Assembly (NCBI RefSeq): GCF_003606345.3
Contig: NZ_CP031844.2
Location: forward strand, 186,001-250,000
From: Bartonella krasnovii
GTDB taxonomy: Bacteria; Pseudomonadota; Alphaproteobacteria; Rhizobiales; Rhizobiaceae
Length of the DNA stretch: 64,000 bases
Reading direction: 5' to 3'
Of the stretch, positions 38,420 through 49,468 are shown one piece after another. Under the pieces are notes generated by a model. That model made no database searches. It was not told the origin of the DNA and saw only the letters and a program-made list of their open reading frames with translations. The position numbers and the translations under genes are program-made. How positions within the stretch are numbered: position 1 is the stretch's first letter; every line of letters starts with the position of its first letter.

Positions 38420-39847
38420 ATGCTTAAGAATGCGGATAATGAATTGAAGCGTAATCTTCAAAATCGCCACATTCAAATGATTGCTTTGGGTGGTGTTATA
38501 GGGACGGGGCTTTTTTATGGATCAACAGAGGCAATTCAATTGGCGGGTCCTTCGGCTATTCTAGCTTATCTTGTCGGGGGGCTGGTGATATATTTCATTA
38601 TGCGAATGCTTGGTGAAATGTCTGTAGAAGAACCAACATCGGGTGCTTTTAGTTTTTTTGCTTATAAATATTGGGGGAGTTTAGCAGGTTTTGTAACAGG
38701 TTGGAATTATTGGTTTCTTTATATTCTCGTCAGTATGACTGAACTTACAGTGATTGGATTTTATCTAGATCATTGGATTCTATTTGATCATTGGAAGTCA
38801 TCTTTTATTGTACTTTTGTTTGTCACATTAGTTAATTTATCTAATGTTCGTTTTTATGGCGAATTTGAATTTGGTTGTGCTTTAATCAAAGTTGCTGCTG
38901 TTATTGGTATGATTATTTTTGGGATTTTTCTCATTGTCACTGGAATAGGGGGAAATCAAGCGAGTATCCATTATCTCTGGGATCAAGGCGGTTTTTTTCC
39001 TTATGGAATTATCGGGGTTATTTTAGCAACTTCTGTAGTAATGTTTTCTTTTGGAGGAACCGAGCTTATTGGTGTTGCTGCTGGAGAGGCCTCTAATCCA
39101 CAAAAAACAATTCCGGCGGCTATCCGTCAAGTTATGTGGAGAATTATAATTTTTTATATTGGTTCTATCAGCGTTATTATGATAATCAGCCCGTGGAATA
39201 TGATTGGAAAAAATAGTAGCCCTTTTGTTACAATTTTTGAAACTGTAGGAATTCCTGCTGCGGGTCATATTTTGAATTTTGTGGTTATTATGGCGGCTAT
39301 TTCTGTTTATAATAGTGGCATTTATTCGAATGGTCGTATGCTTTATAGTTTAGCGATACAAAAAAATGCACCACATATTTTTAGTAAACTGAATGCTGCT
39401 CGTGTTCCTTATGTTGCTATCCTTTTCTCATCGTTGTGTACGGCAATAATCGTCGTTATTAATGCTTTCGTTCCTGATAATAGTTTTATGCGAATTATGG
39501 CTCTTGCAACTGCTGCTGCACTTATTACTTGGGCTATTATTGTTATTGTTCATTTGAAATTTCGAAAGGCCCATAAGAACAGAAAAAGAAACTTTATTTA
39601 TGCGTTTGGTTTATATCCTTACGCGAACTATCTTTGCTTATGCTTTCTTGTTTTATTATTTTGTATAATGCTTATAAGTGGGTTTGGGAAAAATGGATTA
39701 ATGGCTCGACTTTTGAATATGGTAGGAATAAGAATACCTTTTTTTGAGACATATATTCCTGTCCAGATGCCTGATATGAGTTTGGCAGTTATTATTATTC
39801 CTCTATGGTGCTTATTTTTACTTTTAGGCTATAAGCTTAAGCGATAA
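38420..39847 (+). CDS. Amino acid permease (APC superfamily, AAT family)
   Basis: 475 residues with about 12 membrane helices. LKRNLQNRHIQMIALGGVIG, then TGLFYGST, is the classic opening of the AAT permeases (AroP, PheP, ProY, LysP, GabP). Further motifs are GPSAILAYLVGGLVIYFIMR, LGEMSVEEPTSGAF and FSFGGTELIGVAAGEASNPQ with KTIPAAIRQV. It imports an amino acid by proton symport at the inner membrane; the substrate cannot be fixed from sequence, though ProY/AroP-type is closest by eye. GAGGGGGGAG lies before the ATG. It is followed by the biotin ECF genes on the same strand. Confidence 0.92.
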   Translation: MLKNADNELKRNLQNRHIQMIALGGVIGTGLFYGSTEAIQLAGPSAILAYLVGGLVIYFIMRMLGEMSVEEPTSGAFSFFAYKYWGSLAGFVTGWNYWFLYILVSMTELTVIGFYLDHWILFDHWKSSFIVLLFVTLVNLSNVRFYGEFEFGCALIKVAAVIGMIIFGIFLIVTGIGGNQASIHYLWDQGGFFPYGIIGVILATSVVMFSFGGTELIGVAAGEASNPQKTIPAAIRQVMWRIIIFYIGSISVIMIISPWNMIGKNSSPFVTIFETVGIPAAGHILNFVVIMAAISVYNSGIYSNGRMLYSLAIQKNAPHIFSKLNAARVPYVAILFSSLCTAIIVVINAFVPDNSFMRIMALATAAALITWAIIVIVHLKFRKAHKNRKRNFIYAFGLYPYANYLCLCFLVLLFCIMLISGFGKNGLMARLLNMVGIRIPFFETYIPVQMPDMSLAVIIIPLWCLFLLLGYKLKR

Positions 39848-39888
39848 CAATAGCTGGAGTAATATAAAGGGTTTGATTGGAATAAACC

Positions 39889-40569
39889 TTGGGAATTATA
39901 AAATTTGATAAGGTAACACAAGTCTTTGGTGAGTTGTGTGTTTTAAAGAATATTACTATACAACTTACCGAAAGGCGTATCGCCATTATTGGTGCAAATG
40001 GTTCTGGAAAAAGTACATTTGTTCGTCTTATCAATGGGCTTCAATTACCATCTCAGGGGTTTGTAAGTGTTGATGGGCTTGATACAAAGCGCGATGCAAA
40101 GGCGGTAAAGCGTAAAGTAGGGTTTGTTTTTCAAAATCCTGACAACCAAATTGTTTTACCCCTAGTGGAAGAAGATTTATCTTTTGGTCTTAAAAATTTG
40201 AAGCTTAGTAAAGATGAAATTAAGGAGCGTGTAGATGAAATTTTACAGCGCTATGATCTTCAAGCTTTTAGAGATCACCCAGTTCATTTATTAAGCGGTG
40301 GACAAAAACAACTTGTTGCCATTTCCAGTGTAGTAGCAATGAAACCAGACTATATTGTTTTTGATGAGCCAACGACATTACTTGATTTACGAAATAAACT
40401 CCGTGTTGCACAGGTTATAGAAGAGTTATCACAAACAGCGATTGTTGTATCACATGACTTGGAATTTCTCAAAAAATTTGATAGAGTGCTTGTTTTTGAG
40501 AGAGGGGAGATAGCAATTGATGATGTACCTTTTGTTGCTATCAAGGAATATATAAGAAGAATGTCATGA
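39889..40569 (+). CDS. bioM: Biotin ECF transporter ATPase
   Basis: 226-residue ABC ATPase. Walker [10 protein letters not shown] (35-43), Q-loop FQNPDNQIV, signature LLSGGQKQL, Walker [13 protein letters not shown] and the switch His in VVSHDLEFL are all present. Translation appears to begin at a TTG at 39889, the first possible start after an in-frame stop; no ATG is available without losing the first strand. The ribosome binding site is weak. The FQNPDNQ Q-loop and small size are typical of energy-coupling factor ATPases, and the following genes (bioN, bioY twice) identify the biotin system. The 3' end overlaps bioN by 4 bases (ATGA). Confidence 0.92.
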   Translation: MGIIKFDKVTQVFGELCVLKNITIQLTERRIAIIGANGSGKSTFVRLINGLQLPSQGFVSVDGLDTKRDAKAVKRKVGFVFQNPDNQIVLPLVEEDLSFGLKNLKLSKDEIKERVDEILQRYDLQAFRDHPVHLLSGGQKQLVAISSVVAMKPDYIVFDEPTTLLDLRNKLRVAQVIEELSQTAIVVSHDLEFLKKFDRVLVFERGEIAIDDVPFVAIKEYIRRMS

Positions 40570-41204
40570 TCGGTTTATATATTCCAAGGGATACATTTAT
40601 TCATAGTTTAAGTCCTGGAGTTAAGTTATTATTTCTTACGGTATGTGGAACTTTTATAATAATGGTTTCATCTATACCACTTCTTGGACTATTTTTATTA
40701 CTTTTAGTCTTATTCTATAGAATCGCCAAGATCCCTTTTCGTACTGTGATAAAGCAGTTTAAATCGGTAGGATTACTTTTAGTTCTTCTCTTTGCATTTC
40801 AGACTCTTTTTAGTAGTCTGCTTACAGGGGTCGAGGTCCTATTACGCCTTATTATTCTTTTTTCTTTATCATCACTTATTTCATTTACAACAAAAGTTTC
40901 AGATATGGTGGCTTCAATTGAAGCAGGGCTTCAGCCATTTCGGTATTTTGGTATAAATCCATCAAAAGTAAGTATGGTTATCTCTATGGCTATCCGCTTT
41001 ATTCCTCTTTTGAGGGAAAAGTTTACTGAAGTGCATGAAGCACAGCAAGCACGTGGACTGAATACGAATATTGTCGCTCTTGCAATACCTTTAATTATAC
41101 GAACCATAAGAATGGCTTCAGAAGTAGCGGAAGCATTGGAAGCGCGTTCTTATGATACTGATATTATTGATAAAGTATCTAATAATAATCAAAGCTTTTC
41201 ATAA
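40566..41204 (+). CDS. bioN: Biotin ECF transporter transmembrane coupling protein
   Basis: 212 residues with several membrane helices. The T-component of an energy-coupling factor transporter, which links the ATPase to the substrate-binding BioY. The two short coupling-helix motifs are visible: AQQARGL (Ala-Arg-Gly) near residue 160 and LEARSYD near residue 198. [20 protein letters not shown] at the N-terminus is the family opening. It overlaps bioM by 4 bases and is followed after 14 bases by bioY, so the genes are one operon. Confidence 0.93.
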   Translation: MIGLYIPRDTFIHSLSPGVKLLFLTVCGTFIIMVSSIPLLGLFLLLLVLFYRIAKIPFRTVIKQFKSVGLLLVLLFAFQTLFSSLLTGVEVLLRLIILFSLSSLISFTTKVSDMVASIEAGLQPFRYFGINPSKVSMVISMAIRFIPLLREKFTEVHEAQQARGLNTNIVALAIPLIIRTIRMASEVAEALEARSYDTDIIDKVSNNNQSFS

Positions 41205-41218
41205 TGAAAGGATAATAA

Positions 41219-41773
41219 ATGAATACAAAAGACTTAGCCTATGTTGCTTTATTTGCTGCTATTTATGCTGTTTTGGGTCTTTTCCCACCTATCCATCTTC
41301 CTTTTTTGCTGGGGGTACCTATTACAGCTCAGTCGATGGGACCGATGTTAGCAGGATCTATACTTGGAGCAAAAAGAGGGGCTTTAGCGTCACTTCTTTT
41401 TCTTGTCCTTGTTGCGATTGGACTGCCTCTATTGCCTGGTGGTCGTGGTGGAATCAGTGTCTTTGCAGGAATTGCTAGTGGTTATCTGATAGGTTTTCCA
41501 TTCGCTGCTTTTTTTATTGGTTTAATGGTTGAATTGTTTTGGCAACGGTTAAATCTTATAACATTATTTGTGATAAATGCTGTAGGTGGTATAGGAGTTG
41601 TCTATGCTTTTGGTGTTCCATGGACAGCATATATGACGAAAATCTCTCTACTAAAAGCTTTAATAGCGTCATCGGTTTTTTTGATAGGCGATAGTTTAAA
41701 AGTACTGATTGCATCCTTTGTTGCGCTTGCAATTAAAAAATCTGTTCCTCTCATTTATAAAAAGAAAGAGTAG
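41219..41773 (+). CDS. bioY: Biotin transporter substrate-binding protein BioY, copy 1
   Basis: 184 residues with about six membrane helices. The S-component that binds biotin. Family signature: LPFLLGVPITAQSMGPMLAG followed by SILGAKRGALASLLFLVLVA, and LPLLPGGRGGISVFAGIASG with YLIGFPFAAFFIGLM. GAAAGGATAATA precedes the ATG. It completes a BioMNY transporter with the two genes before it. No biotin synthesis gene is present in this window, so import may be essential (inference). Confidence 0.95.
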   Translation: MNTKDLAYVALFAAIYAVLGLFPPIHLPFLLGVPITAQSMGPMLAGSILGAKRGALASLLFLVLVAIGLPLLPGGRGGISVFAGIASGYLIGFPFAAFFIGLMVELFWQRLNLITLFVINAVGGIGVVYAFGVPWTAYMTKISLLKALIASSVFLIGDSLKVLIASFVALAIKKSVPLIYKKKE

Positions 41774-41905
41774 TCTTTATTTTGGATATATTTAAATTAT
41801 CTTGAGATATTTCTCGTGCTGTAAAATGTATTCTTAACTCAGAATGTTGTTGTTAATCAATGGTAACAATAACTAAAGATTATTTCATAATGAAGGAATG
41901 GTTTA

Positions 41906-42460
41906 GTGAATACAAAAGATCTAACCTATATTGCTCTATTTGCTGCTATTTACGCAGTTTTAAGTCTTTTTCCATCTATTCATCTGCCTTTTTTGCTGGG
42001 GGTACCTATTACAGCGCAGTCTATGGCTCCGATGTTATCAGGATCTATACTGGGAGCAAAAAGAGGAGCTCTAGCATCGCTTCTTTTCCTTGTTCTTATT
42101 GCAATTGGATTGCCTCTATTGCCAGGAGGGCGTGGTGGAATCAGTGTGTTTTCAGGTGTCACCAGTGGTTATTTAATCAGTTTTCCATTTGCGGCATTTT
42201 TCATTGGCTTTATGGTTGAGTTATTTTGGAAACGGTTAAACTTTATAATATTATTTTTGATAAATATGGTGGGTGGTATTGGAATTGTCTATTCTTTTGG
42301 AATACCTTGGGTGGCTTATATGACACAGGCTTCTTTGCTAACAGTTTTAATAAGTTCATTAGGTTTGTTAATTGGTGCTTTTATAAAAGTTCTGATTGCA
42401 TCTTTTGTCGCGCTTACCATTAAAAAAACCGTTCCTCTCATTCATTCAAAGACAGGATAG
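41906..42460 (+). CDS. bioY: Biotin transporter substrate-binding protein BioY, copy 2 (tandem duplicate)
   Basis: 184 residues, the same length as copy 1 and alike along the whole sequence (LPFLLGVPITAQSMAPMLSG, LPLLPGGRGGISVFSGVTSG). It starts with GTG at the same position as the ATG of copy 1 (NTKDL in both), with AAGGA about 10 bases upstream. A 132-base spacer separates the two. Differences are spread over the protein but the signature regions are conserved, so copy 2 is under selection rather than decaying. Whether it shares BioMN or works alone, as some solitary BioY proteins do, cannot be seen. Confidence 0.94.
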   Translation: MNTKDLTYIALFAAIYAVLSLFPSIHLPFLLGVPITAQSMAPMLSGSILGAKRGALASLLFLVLIAIGLPLLPGGRGGISVFSGVTSGYLISFPFAAFFIGFMVELFWKRLNFIILFLINMVGGIGIVYSFGIPWVAYMTQASLLTVLISSLGLLIGAFIKVLIASFVALTIKKTVPLIHSKTG

Positions 42461-42860
42461 TTATAATTTTAACTGAAGCTTTGTATTACATTGCATGAGA
42501 AAGATAGAATAAAAATAGCAATAAGATCAATCCCTCTTTATTTTAATGAAAAGGTATATCCAGTACAGAATAATTTATTATCTTATATGTTTATTATAAA
42601 CTTTAATTTTGTTTAAAAAATATATAAAATTTATTTAATAATAATCAATATAAAACAGTTTTTTTCACATTTTATTAAATAAAAGTTATAAATAAAATAT
42701 ATCTAATAGTAGTTTAATTTATATTATAAATATGTAATTTTTAGTTATAAAAATAGAATACATTATAATTTTTTATTTTTTATTAAATATAATATAGACA
42801 TAAAAATAGAATTGTGTTAATTCCATTATGAATATTTATTAATGGAGGTAATTTATAAAA
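42461..42860. other. AT-rich spacer
   Basis: About 400 bases, almost entirely A and T from 42580 on, with no gene. GGAGG at 42844-42848 may serve the small ORF that follows. Confidence 0.5.
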
Positions 42861-43169
42861 ATGGTTATAAAATATTTCTTTGCCATATGTGCTATATTGT
42901 TAACTTTTTTATCTGTTGTGAAAGCATCTGAATATACAACTTTAGTAGAACGAACATCTGTTACTGTTAATACTCCTATTTATAAATCAAATTTATTTTT
43001 TAGTAAACAGAGCAGTCATTTATTAAATAAAGTTATTTTACTAACTCACCCTAGTAATCATAATGTACTTTTTGAAAATATGACTTATTTTTTTCAAACA
43101 GCAAAACGTGTATATATTAATTTAGGAATATACTTATATTCTTCAATATTTTCTATATTCAAATGGTAG
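42861..43169 (+). CDS. Small putative secreted protein, unknown
   Basis: 102 residues with a likely signal peptide (YFFAICAILLTFLSVVKA, cut near residue 21) followed by a polar, Asn/Ser/Thr-rich mature part and a hydrophobic C-terminal segment (INLGIYLYSSIFSIF). GGAGG stands 12 bases before the ATG. No known family recognised. The base composition is as AT-rich as the surrounding non-coding DNA, so it could be chance; the signal peptide plus ribosome binding site argue for a real gene. Confidence 0.45.
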   Translation: MVIKYFFAICAILLTFLSVVKASEYTTLVERTSVTVNTPIYKSNLFFSKQSSHLLNKVILLTHPSNHNVLFENMTYFFQTAKRVYINLGIYLYSSIFSIFKW

Positions 43170-43555
43170 ATTATTAATTTTTTATAGATAAAAATAATTA
43201 TTATCATAATATAATAGCTAACATGATATTTAAGTACTTATAATAATAAACAAATTATGTACATCTATATTATAAGTACTTTATTTATTATAGCAATAGG
43301 TTACAGTATATAATTATTAAGTTATGAATTAATAAATTTTTATAATAAGTTTTAAAAAAATACTTATATTTTTGTAAAACAATGAGAATAATTATTTTTG
43401 AACTTTACACCAATTGATTTTAAAATTTTATCTTGTTGAAAGAGTAGTGTAAGTTTTATTTTTGAAAAAAGGTTTATAAATTTTTTAGAGAAAAGGATGT
43501 TGGCTAAGTACAAAGTGGTCAATCGTTTGATCATTTTCTTTTAATTTGGCTTTCC
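43170..43555. other. AT-rich interval without a gene
   Basis: No open frame of note, no repeat copy recognised. Confidence 0.45.
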
Positions 43556-43559
43556 GACT

Positions 43560-43870
43560 TTCAAAAGGCATTTCTCAAGGCACGTTACACCTATTTTGTG
43601 ACGATGCTTGTGAATGCTATAATACTAAAGCCTCCACGAATAATATATTTGGACACCAGTATACGAAGAGAAAGTTGATACCATTATATATTTTTGTCAG
43701 TTTTAATGTTGCTATAGCTCTTGGCACTCTGAGATGGTTCATAAAGTGTTTTCTATTCACATGCTAGCTCCCCTTGCGATGTGTAAGAAAGAGATTTTAA
43801 ATGAGAGATCTATGATATTCAGGTTTTTCAATTAACAGACAAAACGATAAATCATTATGAAAAATTAATG
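43560..43870. repeat. Dispersed repeat family A, copy near 43.7 kb
   Basis: Blocks in order: GGCATTTCTCAAGGCACG, TTTTAATGTTGCTATAGCTC, GATGGTTCATAAAGTG, CATGCTAGCTCCCCTTGCGA with TGTGTAAGAAAGAGA, and AAATCATTATGAAAA. The TTTTAATGTTGC block and the GCGATGTG block match the copy near 14130-14260 especially well. A 73-codon frame in it (43546-43767) is a by-product. 43871-44311 shows nothing else. Confidence 0.55.
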
Positions 43871-44311
43871 TATTTTATGTTTAAAAGGATTTAATATAAA
43901 TTTAAGAAACTTTTGTGAAAACGCATTATCGCTTTCTTTGATGCTTTTAATAGTTTTTTACTGAAGATTTCGTATTTCTTAGTTCTTAGAAAGAGTAATT
44001 ATCCCTGTTGGATAACTTTGATAGAGATAATCCCATTAATATAGCAGATATCATCGAAAATTTTCAGGACCAAATTAATGTTGAAGTATAATAATTATAA
44101 TAAACTTAGAAAGATTTTTTAAGAATTCATTTTGTTAAAAACAAAAGAACTTTGAGTATTCGAATCAATGAACATACCTTGAGAAGAAGTCTTGACTCCA
44201 CAATAATTAAGAGACACGCTGGAAAATCCTATTCCCTTACTTTTATTCACGCATCCCTCACCTTTAAAAATACTAGTGAAAACAATAAACTGTTAGGAAT
44301 AAAAAAGAGAG

Positions 44312-44387
<76 letters not shown>

Positions 44388-44788
44388 ATGCTTCATAAAA
44401 AATATAGAGCGTGTGCGGTTATAACATTAAAATTTTCTCTGTCCAGTCATCAAAAGAAAAATAATTGATTTTTTAATAAATTCATCTCCCTATTCTAGAG
44501 AGTTAGCAATGAATCTTCATCGTAAAATAAACTTGATAGGTATGTTGTGATAGATTAGTGTACTGTTATCAGAATGCTATCTTATCGTGGTGATAATACG
44601 AAAAAAATTAAAAGAATCAATTTAGAGGCATGATTAAGAAAGATTTTTTTACAAAGTTTCCGTGAATTTTAAGCCTACGAAATAATAGAAAACATTTTTG
44701 ATTTTTTTCTAAAAAGACGTTTGATTAGTCTTTATAACAATTTGTTTTCCTTTATAAAGGAAACAAAACATCGAAAAGGGGAGAAATA
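44388..44788. other. Spacer between tRNA-Phe and serC
   Basis: No gene or repeat recognised. GGGGAGA at 44778-44784 is the serC ribosome binding site. Confidence 0.5.
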
Positions 44789-45952
44789 ATGATAATGTTA
44801 CAAAAACCAAACAGTCGTCCCAATAATACTAATTTTTCTTCAGGTCCTTGTAGCAAACGACCTGGTTGGACTTTTGATGTTCTTAAAAGTGCATTAGTTG
44901 GGCGTTCACATAGATCAAGAGAAGCAGAATTAAAACTTGCTGAAGTTATTAATTTAACCCGTGAGATTCTTGAGGTTCCTTCTGATCATCGTATAGGAAT
45001 TATGCCAGGTTCAGATACCGGTGCTGTTGAAGCCTCTCTATGGTCTTTATTAGGTGAGCGTGGCATTGATATGGCGGCGTGGGAAAGTTTTGGATTTGGG
45101 TGGAATAAAGATGTTGTTGAGCAATTAAAGCTTTCTGATGTGCGTCGTTTTGAAGCCCCATATGGTGAAATCCCAGACTTAACACAACTTGATTTTGATC
45201 GTGATGTTGTTTTTACATGGAATGGGACAACTTCTGGTGTACGTATTCCGAATGCGGATTTTATTCCGGATAAGCGAGCAGGATTGACCATTTGTGATGC
45301 AACATCTGCAGCTTTTGCACAATATCTTGATTTTTCAAAATTAGATGTTGTTACTTTTTCGTGGCAAAAAGTTTTGGGAGGTGAAGCAGCACATGGTATG
45401 GTGATTTTAAGTCCTCGTGCTGTTGAGAGGCTTGAGAATCATGTTCCAGTTTGGCCTATGCCTCAACTTTTCTGTATGACAAAAAATGGAAAATTAAACG
45501 AAGATATTTTTAAAGGAAAGATAATCAATACGCCTTCTATGCTTTGTGTTGAGGATTTTCTTGATGGATTGAGGTGGGCAAAGTCTCTAGGAGGGGCTGC
45601 GGCATTAAGAGCGCGGGTTGAGAAAAACTCTTCTGTACTCGATGCCTTTGTCCGTAAAACACCATGGCTAGAATATTTAGCAAAAGATCCTGAGGTACGT
45701 TCTAACACATCTATTTGTTTAGATATTGTGGATCCAGTGATTACGGCTTTAGATACTGAAAAGCGAGTATCTTTTATAAAAGCAGTTGTGAATCGTCTTG
45801 CTGAGGAAGGTGTTGCTTATGATATCGGTTCATATCGTGATGCTCCTCCCGGGATTCGAATTTGGGCGGGTATAACAATCGAGGCTTCCGACCTTGAAAT
45901 TTTAACACAATGGCTTGAATGGGCGTTCCAACTTGAAAAGGCAAAGCTTTAA
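44789..45952 (+). CDS. serC: Phosphoserine aminotransferase (alphaproteobacterial type)
   Basis: 387 residues. A PLP enzyme of the second step of serine synthesis, converting 3-phosphohydroxypyruvate and glutamate to phosphoserine; also used in pyridoxal phosphate synthesis. NNTNFSSGPCSKRPGWTFDV (substrate loop) opens the protein, GIMPGSDTGAVEASLWSLLG follows, and the PLP-binding Lys is in VTFSWQKVLGGEAAHGMV. This is the longer SerC subgroup of Alphaproteobacteria and some archaea, not the E. coli type. In many Rhizobiales serA lies next, before purA; here serC is followed by 377 bases without a gene. Confidence 0.95.
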   Translation: MIMLQKPNSRPNNTNFSSGPCSKRPGWTFDVLKSALVGRSHRSREAELKLAEVINLTREILEVPSDHRIGIMPGSDTGAVEASLWSLLGERGIDMAAWESFGFGWNKDVVEQLKLSDVRRFEAPYGEIPDLTQLDFDRDVVFTWNGTTSGVRIPNADFIPDKRAGLTICDATSAAFAQYLDFSKLDVVTFSWQKVLGGEAAHGMVILSPRAVERLENHVPVWPMPQLFCMTKNGKLNEDIFKGKIINTPSMLCVEDFLDGLRWAKSLGGAAALRARVEKNSSVLDAFVRKTPWLEYLAKDPEVRSNTSICLDIVDPVITALDTEKRVSFIKAVVNRLAEEGVAYDIGSYRDAPPGIRIWAGITIEASDLEILTQWLEWAFQLEKAKL

Positions 45953-47619
<1,667 letters not shown>

Positions 47620-47856
47620 TGATTGTTTTTAGGTTTTTATATAGATTCTTTGTTCATTTCTGTGTCTTTTAACAAAGAGCTTTTTAAAGAGCGCGTAAGA
47701 GAAAGGTGTAAAATAACATTGTTTATTTTTCATATTCATTTTACACTATTACGATAGTTGCACCGATATAAATGACAATTAATGTATGAGGCTAAAAAGT
47801 GTTTTGGCTTTAGGGCTGGGGTTTCTTTTCTCAGTTTAAGAGAGATTATAGAGGAA

Positions 47857-49278
47857 ATGGTAGATTTCGTTGGAATCTTAAAAAAAGCAATTAATGCGCG
47901 AAATAATGTTACACCACAAGTGCGTAAGAGGATTTATAAACGGGCTATCGAAACGTTAGAACATCAATTTTTAACAGCGAAAATGCCGCAAGAAATAGCA
48001 GATGAGCAAAGAAAGATTCTCCAAAATGCTATTGAAACTGTTGAAGAAGAATATTTAGCAGTTGAAAAGAAGTTGCTTTCTTCAGTTATTGGGTGGAATC
48101 CCATAAATATAAATGAAGATAAAAAATATATAAAAGAGACTATATTACCAAAGAATAATGAATTTTCAGGGATAAATACAAAAAGCAAGCAGGATTTTGT
48201 TACATGTCCAAAGGGTAACAAGGTATTTGATGATCCTTGTGTATCGGATATGCCAGAGGCAGAGCCTGTTAATATGGAGGCTTATGTCCCTTCTGAACAT
48301 GTTAATCGCTATGCGTTAAAGGATTCTCCTTCACAAGAAGATAATCCGCATATTGTTTCGCATATTTTTTCTCAAGCTTTACGTCGTGCTAATAAATCAT
48401 TGGTGCAAAGGCGTATTGTGATAGGTGCTGTTTCTGTTGTGAGTTTTATTGTTTTAACGGTTGGTGTTTTTTTTATTGGGGGGCGTGTATTTGTATCAAA
48501 TGATCACCAGTTGTTGGAAGAAAATCTTCAAGCTTCTCATGGGTTACCAAAGGTGCTTTCGGTTAAGAGAAAGTTAACACAACGCTTATTAGAAGATGGG
48601 AGTGAAGTTGATGTTGGTTTAAAACAAGCGGCAGATTCTTCCGATGAAGAAGGAATATCAACAGTTGTAGCCAGCAATTTGCAATCGCTTGAAAAATCAG
48701 GTGAAGCTGTTTTTTATCAAGCACGGACAAATTATGATGCAGAAAAGGTAGCAACGGGAAGTGTTCGCTGGACGCTTATAAGGGAATCTCGTGTAAAGGA
48801 GGCTCCAGAAGAAATGGCTATACAAGGTGATATAACAATTCCCGATGAAGGGCTATCATTACGGTTAATTTTACGTCGTAATACCGATCAGTCATTTCCT
48901 GCTGCATATATTATGGACCTTATTTTTATTCCTTCGGATAAATTTTCAGGTCAAGCGATAAGCAATGTTCAAGCATTGACTTTTAAAGCAAGTGAACAAT
49001 CCATTGGACAGGCTTTAACAAGAACTATTTCTGCAAAGATTAACGATGATTTTTTTCTTGTTGCATTGAGTAGAAATCATCCATTTCTCGATCGAAATTT
49101 ACAATTGATGCGAAAATTAAATTGGATGCGGTTGGTATTAACGGATAAAAACGGACGTATAAATGAGTTAACCTTTGCAAAAGGTCCAACAGGTGAGTCC
49201 ATTTTTAATGAAGTTATTGGGAAATGGCTTTCACAACAAGATAAACTAACAGTTCTAGGGCAAAAGAATAAAACATAG
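47857..49278 (+). CDS. Conserved single-pass membrane protein, unknown
   Basis: 473 residues from ATG 47857; a frame opening 75 bases earlier has no ribosome binding site and gives an unconvincing N-terminus, while MVDFVGILKKAINARNNVTP resembles the start of rhizobial homologues found next to purA. The cytoplasmic N-terminal part (about 190 residues) is charged, with helical segments such as YKRAIETLEHQFL. One membrane helix (IGAVSVVSFIVLTVGVFFIG) lies near residues 191-210. The rest is periplasmic and contains RWTLIRESRVKEAPEEMAIQ and ISAKINDDFFLVALS. No enzyme motif is seen. An inverted repeat follows the stop. Confidence 0.75.
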   Translation: MVDFVGILKKAINARNNVTPQVRKRIYKRAIETLEHQFLTAKMPQEIADEQRKILQNAIETVEEEYLAVEKKLLSSVIGWNPININEDKKYIKETILPKNNEFSGINTKSKQDFVTCPKGNKVFDDPCVSDMPEAEPVNMEAYVPSEHVNRYALKDSPSQEDNPHIVSHIFSQALRRANKSLVQRRIVIGAVSVVSFIVLTVGVFFIGGRVFVSNDHQLLEENLQASHGLPKVLSVKRKLTQRLLEDGSEVDVGLKQAADSSDEEGISTVVASNLQSLEKSGEAVFYQARTNYDAEKVATGSVRWTLIRESRVKEAPEEMAIQGDITIPDEGLSLRLILRRNTDQSFPAAYIMDLIFIPSDKFSGQAISNVQALTFKASEQSIGQALTRTISAKINDDFFLVALSRNHPFLDRNLQLMRKLNWMRLVLTDKNGRINELTFAKGPTGESIFNEVIGKWLSQQDKLTVLGQKNKT

Positions 49279-49329
49279 GTGCAAATAAGATAAAAGGTTA
49301 TTCCTCACCATCCATTTTATTCGCACCTA
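49276..49329. terminator. Inverted repeat, possible bidirectional terminator
   Basis: TAGGTGCAAATAA, beginning with the stop codon of the membrane-protein gene, pairs with TTATTCGCACCTA (one mismatch) around a 28-base loop. It lies between two convergent genes (this one and rpoH). There is no long T tract, so the terminator role is uncertain. Confidence 0.5.
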
Positions 49330-49468
49330 AACGTACTCACTAAAGCGCACATATCAATAACTCAAAGAGTTTGAGAGATTCATTTAAAAGTACAAAGCCA
49401 ATAGATAGCTTTTTCATTTCCAATTTAAGAATACGCAAACCATTGGCTTTATACCTAATTTTGAAGTT

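Noticed and set aside
39841..41260. A biotin-responsive operator or riboswitch before bioM or bioY
   Set aside because: I looked for a BioR-type palindrome (TTATAGAT...ATCTATAA) and saw none that was convincing.
43546..43767. 73-codon + strand frame
   Set aside because: Made of repeat family A blocks; not kept in other copies.
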